DNA of 64,000 bases from Symbiodinium natans (GCA_905221605.1 CAJNDS010000058.1:873492-937491), one strand, 5' to 3'; positions 42,629-53,042 are shown, counted from the stretch's first letter. Program-made: numbers and translations. Notes: generated from the sequence alone by a model not told the origin.

Positions 42629-42895
42629 ACCCTGAGCCCTGAACCCTAAACTCGAACCCTAAACCCTAAACCCAAAACCCCAAACCCTAAACCCTAAACT
42701 CTAAACCCTGAACCCTTAAACCCTAAAACCCTAAACCCTTGAGATATCAACCCTCAACTCTAACAACTTGAAACTGTCGAGAGCTGCGGCTTTTCGGAGG
42801 TGTGGGACTCCTTGTGGCGAGCTCGGCATCGGAAGCGGGTGTAGTCTTCCCATTGATTAAGGTTTAGGGTTAAGGGTTTAGGGTTTAGGGTTTTG
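42629..42895. repeat. Degenerate CCCTAAA then TTTAGGG patches
   Basis: CCCTAAA-type units at about 42,642-42,740 and TTTAGGG at about 42,860-42,895, with a unique spacer between. Confidence 0.85.
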
Positions 42896-43000
42896 GGTTA
42901 AGGAGCTCTGAGCTGAAAATCAGAGCCCTCAGGTTTAGGGTCCTGCTCGTTCACGAGTCCTACCCCGAAAACACCCCTCGCTAAACCTGTCACGGACCCT

Positions 43001-43027
43001 CCCCCCCCCCCCCCCCCCCCCCCCCCC
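43001..43027. repeat. C27 homopolymer
   Basis: Twenty-seven consecutive C. Confidence 0.97.
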
Positions 43028-43095
43028 TTGGAATAAAATGCCGAGACCCCATACAAAACACACAAAGCCCTACAATGTGAAACCTCATACATGGG

Positions 43096-43192
43096 GGTTT
43101 CTGAAAATAGGGGACCGCAAATATAGACCCCCCAAAGGTGATTCCCTTGTAAAACATGACCCCAATACGGTGCCCCCTAATTTCGGGGAAGA
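43096..43192. mobile_element. GTTTCYGAAAATAGGG TIR element, copy 3
   Basis: Left GTTTCTGAAAATAGGGGACC; right GGTGCCCCCTAATTTCGGGG then AAGAAAC, an imperfect inverted repeat. It is directly followed by a CCCTAAA array. Confidence 0.65.
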
Positions 43193-43275
43193 AACCCTAA
43201 ACCCTAAACCCTAAACCCTAAACCCTAAACCCTAAACCCTAAACCCTAAACCCTAAACCCTAAACCCTAAACCCT
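43193..43275. repeat. CCCTAAA array
   Basis: About twelve near-perfect units. Confidence 0.97.
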
Positions 43276-43282
43276 AGCCCCC

Positions 43283-43382
43283 ACAGATCAAGGCCAGCTG
43301 CAGAGAAGGCGCGGCTCCACGATCTGATACTCCGGCTCGATGCCCAGCTCCTGAACGCGCAGCCGGGCGACCCGAGGCGGGA
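43283..43382 (-). CDS. Exon-like spacer, hypothetical
   Basis: The minus strand reads PRVARLRVQELGIEPEYQIV then EPRLLCSWP between a TTTAGGG array (upstream on this strand) and a CCCTAAA array. High GC and charged composition are exon-like. Unrecognised family. Confidence 0.35.
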
Positions 43383-43397
43383 GCTTTTTTTGGGTGG

Positions 43398-43468
43398 GTT
43401 TAGGGTTTAGGGTTTAGGGTTTAGGGTTTAGGGTTTAGGGTTTAGGGTTTAGGGTTTAGGGTTTAGGT
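43398..43468. repeat. TTTAGGG array
   Basis: About ten near-perfect units. Confidence 0.97.
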
Positions 43469-45072
43469 TCCCTTATGGTCCCTATATACTTATACTAGAG
43501 CAAACCCCGAAACCCCATTCTAATTGTTTAGGCCCCTACAAACGATGGTCCCTTGTAAAGCTCCTGCCATAATACGAAGCCTAACAAGTCGTGCCCTAAA
43601 GGGACTAGATTTGGCAGGGATGGCAAGGGGAACTTGCTGGAACTTGTTTAGGCCCCAGTATTTGGGTATTGAGGGTTTAGGAGGGGATTGCAGAGCTTAG
43701 ATATGGCCCATTACTAGGGACAAAAGGGCGAGAAAGTGTGCAGGGAGGAAGTGCATAGCATGTCTCCCTAACCCTGAACACCTAAACCCAAAACCGAGCT
43801 TTGCTTGGCGTAGTCTGTTGATAGACCCTGAGCCGAAAATCAGGGGCCCCAAGTCCAGGGTTTAGGGTTTAGGGTTTAGGGTTTAGGGTTTAGGGTTATA
43901 AAGGGGGTTACGGTTGCTGCGCAGCAGCTGATTACGACTTTTGTCTTTGGGGTGCGTGAGCTCAGAGGTTGCGGGTTTCTGGGAGCATGGCTCTGCTTAT
44001 TGAGAGGCTTTCCTCTGTTTAGCGAATGTTACCCTCACCGCCCCCCCCCCCACCCCTCCAACAAAAATTGTACTGGCAGGGAGTTTCTGGTGCAAGCCAT
44101 CACAGATGGGAACCCTCTGACCACCTCGCAGCGTGCCTGTAGCGAGCTGTCCTGGCTTGCAGCCGTCAGTTCAAGTTTAGTAGGGGCTCTTAAGCTAAGG
44201 TTAAACCCCAAACCCGAAGCCCTAAGCCCTACACCAACCCTGAACCCCAGATTTCAGGTCTTGTAGGCTCAATGCTGAGGATCTCGAGCTGGCATCACAA
44301 ATCTGCTGTTCTTGAATAGCCACCATTGGTCGGCACCGCAAAACCCTACCCTGACCCAAAGCTATATACCCTGAATGAATTTTAGGGGTACAACCCCTAC
44401 TACAAGGGGCTACAGGGTTCTATAGGCGTGAAAGGCCTTGAAAGGGAATTTATGAGGGGCAGCACAAGGCCACTCTCCCCGCCGCAGTTGGGGGAGACTT
44501 TCTCTCTTGATTTTCCCTAAACCCTAAACCCTAAAAAGGCCATCCTCAAGGTTATGTCGAGGCTTTGAACCTACGTGTCGCTGCGATTCGGGGTTTAGGG
44601 GTTAGGGTTTAGGGTTCTTTTAGAGCTAGCTGGGTCTCTTCTCCGAATTTGGATGCTGAGCAGAACTTCTGACTATATAAACTTAGTCCTGATTGTTTTC
44701 AGCTCCAAATTCCCAGTTGAGTCTCCACCATGCCTGGGGCTACTAGTTTTGCGGGGACTTTGCCCGCTAAGCACCTACATATCGGTCGTAGATGTACACC
44801 CTAAAACCCTATCCTAAACCCCTTCGCCACAGCAGGCTTCCACATTTAGAAGTTCCCAAGCCTAAAGCCTAAACTCCTGATCTCCGAACAGAGGGAAGCC
44901 TGAACATTGAAGCCCCAAGCCCGAAGCCTGAAAGGGTTTCGGGTTTGGGGTTACATCCGGTTTCAGTTCCCTTCCGAGGACCGTGTACCCACACTTCTCT
45001 GGTGCTCACCGACCAGCGAAGGTGGCGGTGAAAGCCCCACGGGCCATGGGCAAGCAGGAGGCTGGGTTCAAG
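43469..45072. other. Mostly unassigned sequence
   Basis: Unique or degenerate sequence with a TTTAGGG run at 43,858-43,897, a C11 tract (44,041-44,051), and heptamer patches near 44,515-44,535 and 44,588-44,617. GGGGTACAACCCCTACTACAAGGGG at 44,387-44,412 is palindromic and may be an element remnant. Short frames such as 43,952-44,266 are unrecognised. Confidence 0.35.
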
Positions 45073-45216
45073 GGATTAAGACTCGCACCCCTAAGGTTGT
45101 ACACCTAGAGGTTCCCCTTGAAATGCTCCGAATATGGCCCTGCTACCTGGAGCTTCTAATAAAGGGTCCTAAAAGCACCCAAAGGCACAACCTTATGGAT
45201 CCAAGGTACAACCCCG
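45073..45216. mobile_element. GGGATTAAGACTCG dispersed element, copy 2
   Basis: Homologous to 12,574-12,720. Here CCCCTAAGGTTGTAC near the left and GCACAACCTTATGG near the right form a clear inverted repeat, supporting a small palindromic non-autonomous element. Confidence 0.7.
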
Positions 45217-45744
45217 TAGATGGGTGTCAGAACGCAGGATCACATGACATGGGCGTTCGAGCACAGTGGAGAAGGCTCTCAGAATGGACTTCCCATCACT
45301 AAAACCCTAAGCGCCATACTCTCAACTTGATAGCGATTATACTCTTTTGGACAAACACCGTCATTCGTTTTTCATCATACGGGGCTTCGAAGACTCTCAG
45401 CCCTTCACCACCTTTCGCGCGACAAGTCCAAGAAGCCCTTGCAGTCCCATAAGCCCTACAAGCCCTATAGCCCCTAACCCGCCATCCCAAACCCGAAAAC
45501 CCTGAAACCCTCAAACCCTGAAGCCTCGAAAGCCGGATAACCCCAACACCCTCTAACCTTAAAGCCCCAAATCCCAAGCCCCCCTCCCTTTAGGGTTTAG
45601 GGCTTAGGGTAAGCCCTGAACCCCAATCCCTCCAACGGAGGCCAATGCTGCCTGGCCTGAGTTGGAAAGCGCCTTGGGCACCCTGCGAAGAGAGCGTTTA
45701 GGGGGGTTTTGGGGGTTTTTAGGGGTTTTAGGGCTCCGTTATTG
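45217..45744. other. Unassigned segment
   Basis: Unique sequence followed by degenerate CCCTGAA/CCCGAAA-type sequence (about 45,450-45,580) and a short TTTAGGG run. No gene was called. Confidence 0.35.
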
Positions 45745-45973
45745 CTAGTATTCGTACGATCATTATCATTATTGTTGCTACTTTCTGAGAACTAGTCTTA
45801 TTTTTCGGTTCAGTGTATACATGGTTACCTTTGAGAACATTCGCATGGCAGAGAGCTACTTGCTGAGGTGCACTGTTTTTGCCCGACGCCTTTGGTCTCC
45901 GCGGCCCTGGAGCCATCGAACGTGTTGCCTTGTTTGTACCCATCGGAGGTTTATCTGAACACCCCAGGTACAC
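45745..45973 (-). CDS. Hypothetical exon (minus strand)
   Basis: Reading the minus strand from 45973, codons give VYLGCSDKPPMGTNKATRSM then APGPRRPKASGKNSAPQQVA and LCHANVLK, followed by GTAACC, a plausible donor at about 45,826. The basic, Pro/Ser-rich composition is protein-like. No family was recognised. Its 5' boundary coincides with the end of the introner-like element at 45,974-46,076, the main reason to believe the strand. Confidence 0.4.
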
Positions 45974-46076
45974 CTTGGGATGTTCCCCCTTTATACGAAT
46001 AATCCTGAATAGGGACTAGAGTACCCCCCCCCCCCCCTATTGTAATCTTATTGATGACTGTTAATATATGGTACAC
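45974..46076 (-). mobile_element. Introner-like GTCCTTAATA-family element with 9-bp direct repeats
   Basis: GGTACACCT occurs at 45967-45975 and 46070-46078, spacing 103 bp. On the minus strand, AG|GTGTACC supplies the donor GT and ACATCCCAAG|GTGTACC the acceptor AG, giving a 103-nt GT-AG intron whose removal leaves one repeat copy. The interior has TTGGGATGTTCCCCC, AATCCTGAATAGG and TTGATGACTGTTAATA, related to the elements at 9,488, 33,497 and 36,168, plus a C15 tract. The family ends CCCAAG in this orientation, so the element itself carries the AG. Confidence 0.75.
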
Positions 46077-46141
46077 CTCAATCAGGGACCTATAATAGGT
46101 AACTCAGACATGTCGGCTGAGGTCTGCCAAGGATCGTTCTT

Positions 46142-46531
46142 ATGGGGCGTTTAGGTTACGAACGGTTACTATTCATACATTGTCCCCAGCGTGGCAGTCG
46201 ATTGAAGAAATGTGGGGAATCCATTGGGATGTCGGAGCAGCATACAGCAGCAAGGAATTGGCGTTGCGAGTTCCTTGACGCACGCATACATGGCGTGTTC
46301 TTCACACATTCGGGTCGCACGTTTACACAGAGCATTAGATTTACTTTGGAAGAACTGCGGATGGGTACGGTTGTCAACTCTATTACTGTGATCGAGCATG
46401 CTGCAAAAGATGAGCCGGAAGGTGGAACAGCTCTAAAGTTGCGGTCGGAAAAATTACTCATAGTGACCCCTATATGTGTATACTATGTTCAAATCTCCCC
46501 CTATAGGCGGCTTCACGCAAGAGTGTCTTGA
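46142..46531 (+). CDS. Hypothetical protein fragment
   Basis: A 129-codon plus-strand frame with RFTLEELRMGTVVNSITVIE, then HAAKDEPEGGTALKLRSEKL, looks protein-like. A 101-codon minus-strand frame (46,156-46,461) competes for the same DNA. No family was recognised. The adjacent introner favours the minus strand, and composition favours the plus, so the strand is unresolved. Confidence 0.3.
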   Translation: MGRLGYERLLFIHCPQRGSRLKKCGESIGMSEQHTAARNWRCEFLDARIHGVFFTHSGRTFTQSIRFTLEELRMGTVVNSITVIEHAAKDEPEGGTALKLRSEKLLIVTPICVYYVQISPYRRLHARVS

Positions 46532-47445
46532 GGAGGAGACGACGTACGGCTGCAGTTCTTGCGAGAGTTGCTGTCCAGGCCAGCAGTGCACTTTGGCCAT
46601 TCAATCTCTCAACATTCTATGATGCAGGTGTGTTTTGACGGGCTCTGCATTCAGATATACTAGCAGCAGCTAATGAGTTAGTTCCGCCATGATGTCGACA
46701 CTAAGCTGCACCATTCTCACGTCATCGTCAACTCCAGCACTGTTGCAGGGGCCTGGCGCCAGACTACAGCATCTCCCTCAGACGGTTCAGGGTTTTGTAA
46801 CTCAGGAGTTTGGGCTTTTGAGGCCCAGAAGCCTTAGAAGCCGAGAGTTCCCCCGCCCTTGTGAATACAAACGCCAATATGAGAGTTTCTCTCTGACTTT
46901 TGTGGCCCCTTCCTGACCACACCTAGTGCAGGGCTCTAGCAACCCAAACAGTACCTTAATTTAGGGTTTAAGGTTTAGGGTTTAGGAATCATTTTCCCAT
47001 GCTGCCCCCCAGGCTTCCGCGGGCGGCCGCTGCTCCATCGTGCTTGCGAGTTCTCACCCCAGTCTTGCGGAGGGTTGGATTTGGGCTTAAGCCGTAGGGT
47101 TGAGGGTGAATGTAGGGTTTGGGGTTTAGAGTTTAGGGTTTAGGGTTTAGGGACATCAACTCCAATTCAGACCATGAGTAGTTATAGCTGGGGTTCTGAG
47201 CAACTTGGGGTCTGCTGGGTTTGACCCCAGAACTACCTCTTTTGAGGAGTGCTGTTTAGGGTTTAGGGTTTAGAGTTTAGGGTTTAGGGTTAGGGTTTAG
47301 GGTTAATACCCTATACCCTAAAAGCCCAAACCTGCACGACCCGGAAAAGCCTGAACCTCCACCAGCCTCACTTGCTGAAGGGCTTCAACACCAGCTTCCG
47401 GCTTGCCTCTGTGAGTGGACCTGCTCCACGCGCCCTCATTAGGTG
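46532..47445. other. Unassigned with heptamer patches
   Basis: Unique sequence to about 46,955, then TTTAGGG patches at 46,961-46,985, 47,115-47,150 and 47,255-47,303. No gene was called. Confidence 0.4.
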
Positions 47446-47705
47446 GGGTTTAGGGTTTAGGGTTTAGGGTTTAGGGTTTAGGGTTTAGGGTTTAGGGTTT
47501 AGGGTTTAGGGTTTAGGGTTTAGGATTCAGGGTTTAGGATTCAGGGTTCAAGGTTTAGGGCTGAGGCTTTCAGCTCTGGCCTTCTTAGGGCTCTGGATTT
47601 AGGACTCGGGGCATGATGTGGCCAATTTTGGTCATCTCCCTAAACCCTAAACCCTAAACCCTAAACCCTAAACCCTAAACCCTAAACCCTAAACCCTAAA
47701 CCCCC
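47446..47705. repeat. TTTAGGG then CCCTAAA arrays
   Basis: TTTAGGG at 47,446-47,527 with TTCAGGG variants after it, and CCCTAAA at 47,638-47,701 in the opposite orientation. Confidence 0.95.
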
Positions 47706-47759
47706 AAACCCCAGACCCTAAATCTCTGCCCTGCTTCTCCAAAGTGAGAGCCGAGTCGC

Positions 47760-47930
47760 CGAGGCCCGGAGACTTGAAGCTGGTAAATCCTAAACCCTAA
47801 ACCCTAACCCTAACCCTAAACCCTAAACCCTAAATCTCTAATCTACTTCTGAGGTCTGGAGACTTGCAGCTGGTGGAGCTCCTCTTTGCTTGCGGCGCCG
47901 ACCTGTGCAGCACTCGGTACATTCCACTTT
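47760..47930 (+). CDS. Ankyrin-repeat exon, duplicated
   Basis: From 47,854 the plus strand encodes SGDLQLVELLFACGADLCST, the second helix and loop of an ankyrin repeat (compare VELLL..GAD). An acceptor-like TTCTGAG precedes it. A shorter duplicate, GAGGCCCGGAGACTTGAAGC TGGTAAATC at 47,761-47,790 (PGDLKLV, then a GTAAAT donor), lies upstream with CCCTAAA units between. Ankyrin repeats mediate protein-protein binding. It is the first of a series of plus-strand ankyrin exons reaching 58 kb. Confidence 0.55.
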
Positions 47931-48659
47931 CTCAGCTGAAAGAGGCTTCGATAGGGCCCGAAATAGTAGGTATACGAGTACCTTAATTTGTTAGTATAGA
48001 TTCATACATAATTATGGTTCTATTGTATTATGATCTTAGAAAGAATCAGAGTCCTGAGCCCTCAGGCCTAAATCCCATGATTGCTTCTGACTGAGAAGAT
48101 GAGTGTAACGGGTCATGCTGGGTTGGGCCGTTGACGCCATCGCTCCTCGCGAGCGAACCCTCCTCTCAAGGCACGCGCGTGGTGGAGAGGAGATGAGCTT
48201 ACCGATTGAGGTGCCGGGCTCCACTTGCAGTTGAGGGTGGCCCTAAATTGTGAACCCTGAACACCAAAGCTACAAGATTGTCGAGCCCGGTTTTGTGTGA
48301 GCGCGTTCCTGCACCCCACACAAAATGACTTGCCAGTATCTTCCCTCACCAGAAATTAGCAGTACAACCACCAGATGTAGGAGTAGATGGTTTGGACCCT
48401 AAACCCTAAGCCACAAGGCCCTAAACCCCTACACCCCTGAAGCCCAAAACCCCTCAACGTTCATTGACGATTTTTTGTGATTGCCCCTCCCTTACTTCCT
48501 TTGCTTTGCATGCTTTCGCCTATACCTGCAGCGCTGCACGCTCCTACCTGATATGATCATGATCCCTAAACCCTAAACCCTATACCCTAATCCTTAGACC
48601 CGAACCTGGCGACGCAAGCCCCTGCACCGGAGCCTGAACCCTCGAGGACATCGGGGTAC
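47931..48659. other. Unassigned segment
   Basis: Unique sequence with minor heptamer patches (48,398-48,460; 48,562-48,592). Overlapping minus-strand frames at 48,036-48,349 are not recognised. Confidence 0.35.
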
Positions 48660-48667
48660 CTATCTTT

Positions 48668-48786
48668 CTCGGGGATGAAGTGAACCCCTAAAAGGGTTTG
48701 TGTTCCTATACCTTAATAGGAATAATTCGTAGTATAGGGTATATGACCCCAATTTTAGGGTTGCTTTGGTTCCCAAGGTTCGGGCT
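48668..48786 (+). mobile_element. TACCTTGGGGAC introner family, second copy
   Basis: CTCGGGGATGAAGTGAACC at the left and TTTTAGGGTTGCTTTGGTTCCCAAGG at the right match the two ends of the element at 58,138-58,252 (CTTGGGGACGAAATGAACC and TTTTAGGGTTTTCTTTTGGTCCCCAAGG). GTACC occurs just upstream, and after the terminal CCCAAG the sequence reads VRALRARKVVSLKHNLYIR on the plus strand, possibly an exon. No clean target-site duplication was seen. Confidence 0.6.
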
Positions 48787-48994
48787 CTTCGAGCGAGGAA
48801 AGTGGTTTCTTTGAAGCACAACTTGTACATAAGGGTACCCCTAAACCCTAAAGACTGAGTCCAAAACCCTGTTCCGTGTTAATTCATACGCGAACGACGC
48901 AAAAGCCCGTCCCTGCCACAGGGTTTGCAGGGCTCAGGCTACTACCCTTGGGCGAAGTCTAGATAGCGCAAGCCAACCGAAACTGCAGCGCTAC

Positions 48995-49085
48995 CCGACA
49001 CCCTAAACCCTAATCCCTAATCCCTACAGCCTGAAATCCTAAACCCTACTCCATAAACCCTGAAACCCTAAACCCTCATCCCCGT
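48995..49085. repeat. Degenerate CCCTAAA patch
   Basis: About ten imperfect units with CCCTAAT variants. Confidence 0.85.
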
Positions 49086-49223
49086 CCCTGTTCAAAAACC
49101 CCGAAGCCCCAAACTCTTCCTTGCAGGTTGCAACCTTTTGCGGTCAGATGGGCATCCTCCGCCTTCTCCTCATGAACGGTGCCTTCCTGCCTTCAGCACT
49201 CCCTGCCCTGCGTTGATTCATAA

Positions 49224-49224
<1 letters not shown>

Positions 49225-49300
<76 letters not shown>

Positions 49301-49301
49301 T
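49225..49301. repeat. (ACT)n microsatellite
   Basis: About 25 perfect ACT units. Poly-Thr and poly-Val frames across it are artefacts. Confidence 0.97.
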
Positions 49302-49639
49302 TTTAGTATTTGTATTCTTTACTACAACTACTATTGTTGTAATTGTTGTTACTAAACTTTGTGAGAGCGTATGTGTGTAAATTTGATATTTCAGGGCTTC
49401 TGCTGGGGCACAGGAGGGTTGGTCTAAACTGGGATTCTTGCAGGTGCAACCCAGCATCGTTTATAGAAAGGGTTGGGCCTGAGCAAAGCGCACAAGCACC
49501 GCTCTAAACCATTAACCCTAAACCCTAAACCCTCTAAACCCAAAAACCCTACCAACAAACACCCCGATAATCCTATAGCCCTATAAACCCCAAACCCTAA
49601 ACCCTAAGCCCGACCACCGGGCCCAAGTGGGCAGGCTCA

Positions 49640-49723
49640 TGCTTCGGCCGCTCCCTACACATGGCAGCCTTGGCGGGCCATGTTGAGGTGCCTTTTCTGC
49701 TTTTTCTGCTTGAACGTGGGTAG
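49640..49723 (+). CDS. Ankyrin-repeat exon
   Basis: The plus strand encodes GRSLHMAALAGHVEVPFLLF then LLERG, ending at a stop made by TAGGG. RSLHMAALAGHVEV is a near-consensus ankyrin helix-turn (T/S-L-H-x-A-A-x-x-G-H-x-x-V). The flanks are CCCTAAA upstream and degenerate TTTAGGG-like sequence downstream. Confidence 0.65.
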   Translation, partial: CFGRSLHMAALAGHVEVPFLLFLLERG

Positions 49724-49799
49724 GGTCCAGGGTGTAGGGAGTAGGGTTTTCGGGGTGGCCAGGGGCTGTAATGGTACTGTAGGGTTCTGACATGCAAAA

Positions 49800-50220
49800 T
49801 AGGCCAAACCCTAAGCCCTAAGCCCCAAACGCCAGCGGGCGTCGGGCTTCGGACTTCGAAGTCGACTGCTGCGCCCAAGTACTCCAACCTCTTAGTGAGT
49901 TGGCGCTCGCGCACGTTGCAGAGCTGACGGCCAAAATAGTGTCGAAGGTGTTCTATCATGCGAAAAGCAAGATGGTTATTAGTATGTGTGGTACTATTCC
50001 TGCTATTATGATAGTGGCGGCTTTTTTTAGTATCTGTATATTGTTATGCTACGATATTGGTATGTGATTACAAGTTTGTAGTTTCATACAGTCCTTTATG
50101 GTAATATTCATGCAATACTGTGCCATCACAGTCTTATGTTAATGATGATCGTTTAAGACCCTGAACCCTGCACCCTAGACCCTAGACCCTAACTAAGCCC
50201 TAGTTGGCGCAAGCTCGTGA
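49800..50220. other. Unassigned segment
   Basis: AT-rich unique sequence (49,975-50,150) with a short CCCTAGA/CCCTGAA patch at 50,157-50,195. No gene was called. Confidence 0.4.
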
Positions 50221-50225
50221 TATTT

Positions 50226-50313
50226 AGAGGCTCTTCAGCTGCTGCTGGCCTACGGAGCACGTGCTGACCTGCGGGTGGCCACTCGGAAGAGCAGTCGGCT
50301 AGGAAGGCCTTAG
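50226..50313 (+). CDS. Ankyrin-repeat exon
   Basis: The plus strand encodes ALQLLLAYGARADLRVATRK then SSRLGR, stopping at the start of a TTTAGGG array. LQLLLAYGARADL is the second helix of an ankyrin repeat. ATATTTAG immediately upstream is a plausible acceptor. Confidence 0.6.
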
Positions 50314-50398
50314 GGTTTAGGGTTTAGGGTTTAGGGTTTAGGGTTTAGGGTTTAGGGTTTAGGGTTTAGGGTTTAGGGTTTAGGGTTTAGGGTTTAGG
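50310..50398. repeat. TTTAGGG array, about 12 units
   Basis: Near-perfect units directly abutting the ankyrin exon at 50,226. Confidence 0.97.
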
Positions 50399-50755
50399 CT
50401 TCGGGATTAGAGCTTTGGGTGTATTGGGTTTACGGAGTTTCATTTAGGAATATGTTTCAGAGTGTTTTAGGGGGCCGTCCTGGCAACCGTGCTGATGGAA
50501 TCCCCTGGACCCTCAAGAGTTTAAAGCCGGAGGTTCGGGAGTAAATCTGCAGGGTTTGGGGTTTAGGTGCATCAATCTGGAACTGGAGATGTGCAGAGTT
50601 CCGGAAAGTTTTGGAGAAACACGGCGTCCCTCTAAAACAATTCGACCATTTCCGATGTCAACATCTTTGAAACACTCTGCCTTCTGAACCGTGAACCTGA
50701 TTCGTCTTGCTTGCCGTCGCCAATTCTTCCAGGATGTGGCCACTCTAACTGAACC
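50399..50755. other. Unassigned segment
   Basis: The minus-strand frame 50,513-50,743 includes MATSWKNWRRQARRIRFTVQ. Unrecognised. No other feature seen. Confidence 0.3.
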
Positions 50756-50865
50756 CTAAACCCCAAACCTGCCCTAAACCCTAAACCCTAGACCCTAAGC
50801 CCTGAACCCTAAACCCTAAACCCTAAACCCCCCTGACCCTAAACCCACAACCCCAAAACCCCTGA

Positions 50866-50940
50866 GGCCGGCTACGGCGCCCTGGATTTGGCGGTGGCTG
50901 CGGCCCAGGACCGCGACAAGCAACAGGGGAGGGCATTGTA
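50866..50940 (+). CDS. Ankyrin-like exon
   Basis: The plus strand encodes GYGALDLAVAAAQDRDKQQG, with CCTGAG as a possible acceptor. G-x-x-A-L-D-L-A is the start of an ankyrin repeat. Short and imperfect, but consistent with its neighbours. Confidence 0.4.
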
Positions 50941-51115
50941 GCGTTTAGGGTTTACAGGGCTTTGGGTTTACAGCTTATAGGGTTCAGGGTTCAGGGTTCA
51001 GGGTTTAGGGTTTAGGGTTTAGGGTTTAGGGTTTAGGGTTTGGGGACTGTAGGGTTTAGAGTTTTACAGTTTAGGGTTCGGAGTCTAGGGATTGTAGGGT
51101 TCAGGGGTTAGGGAA
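50940..51115. repeat. TTCAGGG/TTTAGGG block
   Basis: A few TTCAGGG variants (50,978-51,003), then TTTAGGG units (51,003-51,040) and a degenerate tail. Confidence 0.9.
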
Positions 51116-51375
51116 ACTGTTAGAAGGGTTGGAGCTGGTAAACCCCTAAAATGGGTTTAGTGCTTTGCTTGCACGGGCTTGGGGGTTTTCTGATGCGGCC
51201 TTACGCTCCAGGTTGGGGCAAAAAAGGGCCCAACATGTGCATCAGCCCCCCCCCACGTGACATGGAGATTCTTCTAAGTCATGAGCTCTTTTTGGGATTC
51301 GGGTTTAGGGTTAGGGTTTAGGGCCTAATTAGGCTGTTTTGGTCCTTGTGCATTCTGAGTAATAGGCCCCACCTC

Positions 51376-51450
51376 CAGACATTCGGCCATCTGTCAGGCA
51401 CCAATCGTGGATCTGCTCCTCCAGTGCAAGGACTCTGCAGTGTCAGTAGG
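51376..51450 (+). CDS. Ankyrin-like exon
   Basis: The plus strand encodes RHSAICQAPIVDLLLQCKDS. A-I-V-D-L-L-L is a typical ankyrin second helix. The open frame continues past this into unrelated sequence, so the 3' boundary is unknown. Confidence 0.45.
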
Positions 51451-51502
51451 ACACCTGCTTTGTGCTTTTTGGGTTTCTGGGTTTCCTGTACTGGTTTGTT
51501 GT

Positions 51503-51591
51503 CTGGTTTGTAGTAGGGAATGGGGGGATTTGGTTTAAGGGATTGTCATTGTATAGGGTACCTCATTCCCTCATTCCCTACGAAGAACCAG
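51503..51591. mobile_element. TGCTGGTTC-family TIR element
   Basis: CTGGTTTGTAGTAGGGAATG (from 51503) pairs with CATTCCCTACGAAGAACCAG (ending 51591) as inverted repeats, about 15 of 20 matching. The interior GGTTTAAGGGATTGTCATTG includes the TATAGGGTACCTCATTCCC block shared with 27,991. About 89 bp, non-coding. Confidence 0.75.
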
Positions 51592-51723
51592 CCAGGTTTT
51601 CGTAATCCCCCCCACATGCCCCAACCCCGACAAACAGCTCCCCGAGGAGCTGGAGACCAGCGCAGAGGAGCGGCTGAGCTCCCAGGTAGGGCCATGTTGG
51701 GGTCCTGGGAGGTTAGCCTGAGC

Positions 51724-51790
51724 CCTAAACCCTAAACCCTAAACCCTAAACCCTAAACCCTAAACCCTAAACCCTAAACCCTAAACCCTA
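51724..51790. repeat. CCCTAAA array
   Basis: About nine near-perfect units. Confidence 0.97.
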
Positions 51791-51937
51791 GATTAGTTTC
51801 TTCAAGACGGGGACCGGATTGAGGGATTTTGTTCTTGGGAAAGTCGGGGACTTCCTGAGCTGTGGTATAGAAGGTTCAGAACATGGCAGAGAAGATCTAG
51901 GGGTCTTCGGGTTTAGGGTTTGGGTTTAGGGTTCTAA

Positions 51938-52228
51938 ATGAGCTTCACTTTGTACAAAGGATCAGTAGAGCTTCTTATCAAGTTTTGCGGCTTCGGGCCG
52001 TCGCGAGCAGACGAAACCCCGACACCGCAAGCCCCACCTCCCCCCACCTTCGCGCGCGCCCCCCCAGCCTCTGAAAGAAGCAGCATCAGCACTGTCGTTA
52101 AACCTCCCAGCCTTGCACCTCGAACCCCTAAGACCCCCAAAGCTCCTGAAGCTCAACCCCCCGAACCCCCCTCCCCGCCCCGAAGCCACCCCGAAACCTC
52201 CCCGAAGCCTCCCCCGAAACCTCCCTAA
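51938..52228 (+). CDS. Ankyrin-like helix plus Pro-rich frame, hypothetical
   Basis: A 96-codon plus-strand frame. Near its start GSVELLIKFCGF resembles an ankyrin second helix, preceded by CAAAG as a possible acceptor (about 51,959). It continues as a Pro/Ala/Ser-rich stretch (RADETPTPQAPPPPTFARAP and on) and ends at a CCCTAAA patch (52,224-52,260). The Pro-rich part could be a disordered linker or may be non-coding. Confidence 0.4.
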   Translation: MSFTLYKGSVELLIKFCGFGPSRADETPTPQAPPPPTFARAPPASERSSISTVVKPPSLAPRTPKTPKAPEAQPPEPPSPPRSHPETSPKPPPKPP

Positions 52229-52404
52229 ACCCTAAACCCTAAACCCTGAAACCTGAAACCTGAAAGCTGAAACCTTTCCAAAAAAACCGAAGGTGCAGGG
52301 CCGATTCGGCCTAGCAGGCCGAAGCCGGCGCCTGCATCTGGCAGCCAAGCTGGGTGGCCCCAGAGGCCGCCCCTCTTTCCTGGTTGGGTAACGCTTTCCT
52401 GGTT

Positions 52405-52492
52405 GGGTTTTGGGTTTAGGGTTTAGGGTTTAGGGTTTAGGGTTTAGGGTTTAGGGTTTAGGGTTTAGGGTTTAGGGTTTAGGGTTTAGGGA
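52405..52492. repeat. TTTAGGG array
   Basis: About twelve near-perfect units. Confidence 0.97.
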
Positions 52493-53042
52493 GTGGGGTT
52501 TCTGTCAGCCTTTCGGGTCTGTTTTAGAGGGGGCCCCTTGTTGTTTCTTTTTGAGCTACTATGACTTTGTATGGGGGGTTCGGAGGGATTCGGAGGGTTG
52601 AGGGCCTTCACGGTTTAGGGCGCTGTCTTTTGATGTTTAGCGCCTCCAGCAACACATGCCGGCTGCGCTCGTCTTTCTTCATCTTGCTATTTTTTGCGAG
52701 GACTCGGAATAATTGCTGCGACTCTGATTAGTATGATTCTCGTTCTCTCTGAGCTTGCTGTTGCATCTGCGATGTCTCTCGAAACAAGGGCAAGTTAGGT
52801 GGAGGGTTTAGGACGGGTTAAAATCTTTGGCTGTTATCCAGGTTTTGAATGCATTTCAGGCATGGGGCTGAAGGGAACCTCTAGCCTAAGTGCTTGGAGG
52901 TTCAGGGAGTAGTTGTTTAAAGTTATTTCCGGCTTTGAAATAGGCTATGAAATAGGGTAACTGTCGATGAAGCTTAGTTGGACACCCTTTCTTATATTTT
53001 GCTACTTCTACGCGGACCAATACTGCAAAATCGGGTTGAAGG
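52493..53042. other. Unassigned segment
   Basis: Unique sequence with weak frames. No gene or element was recognised. Confidence 0.4.
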
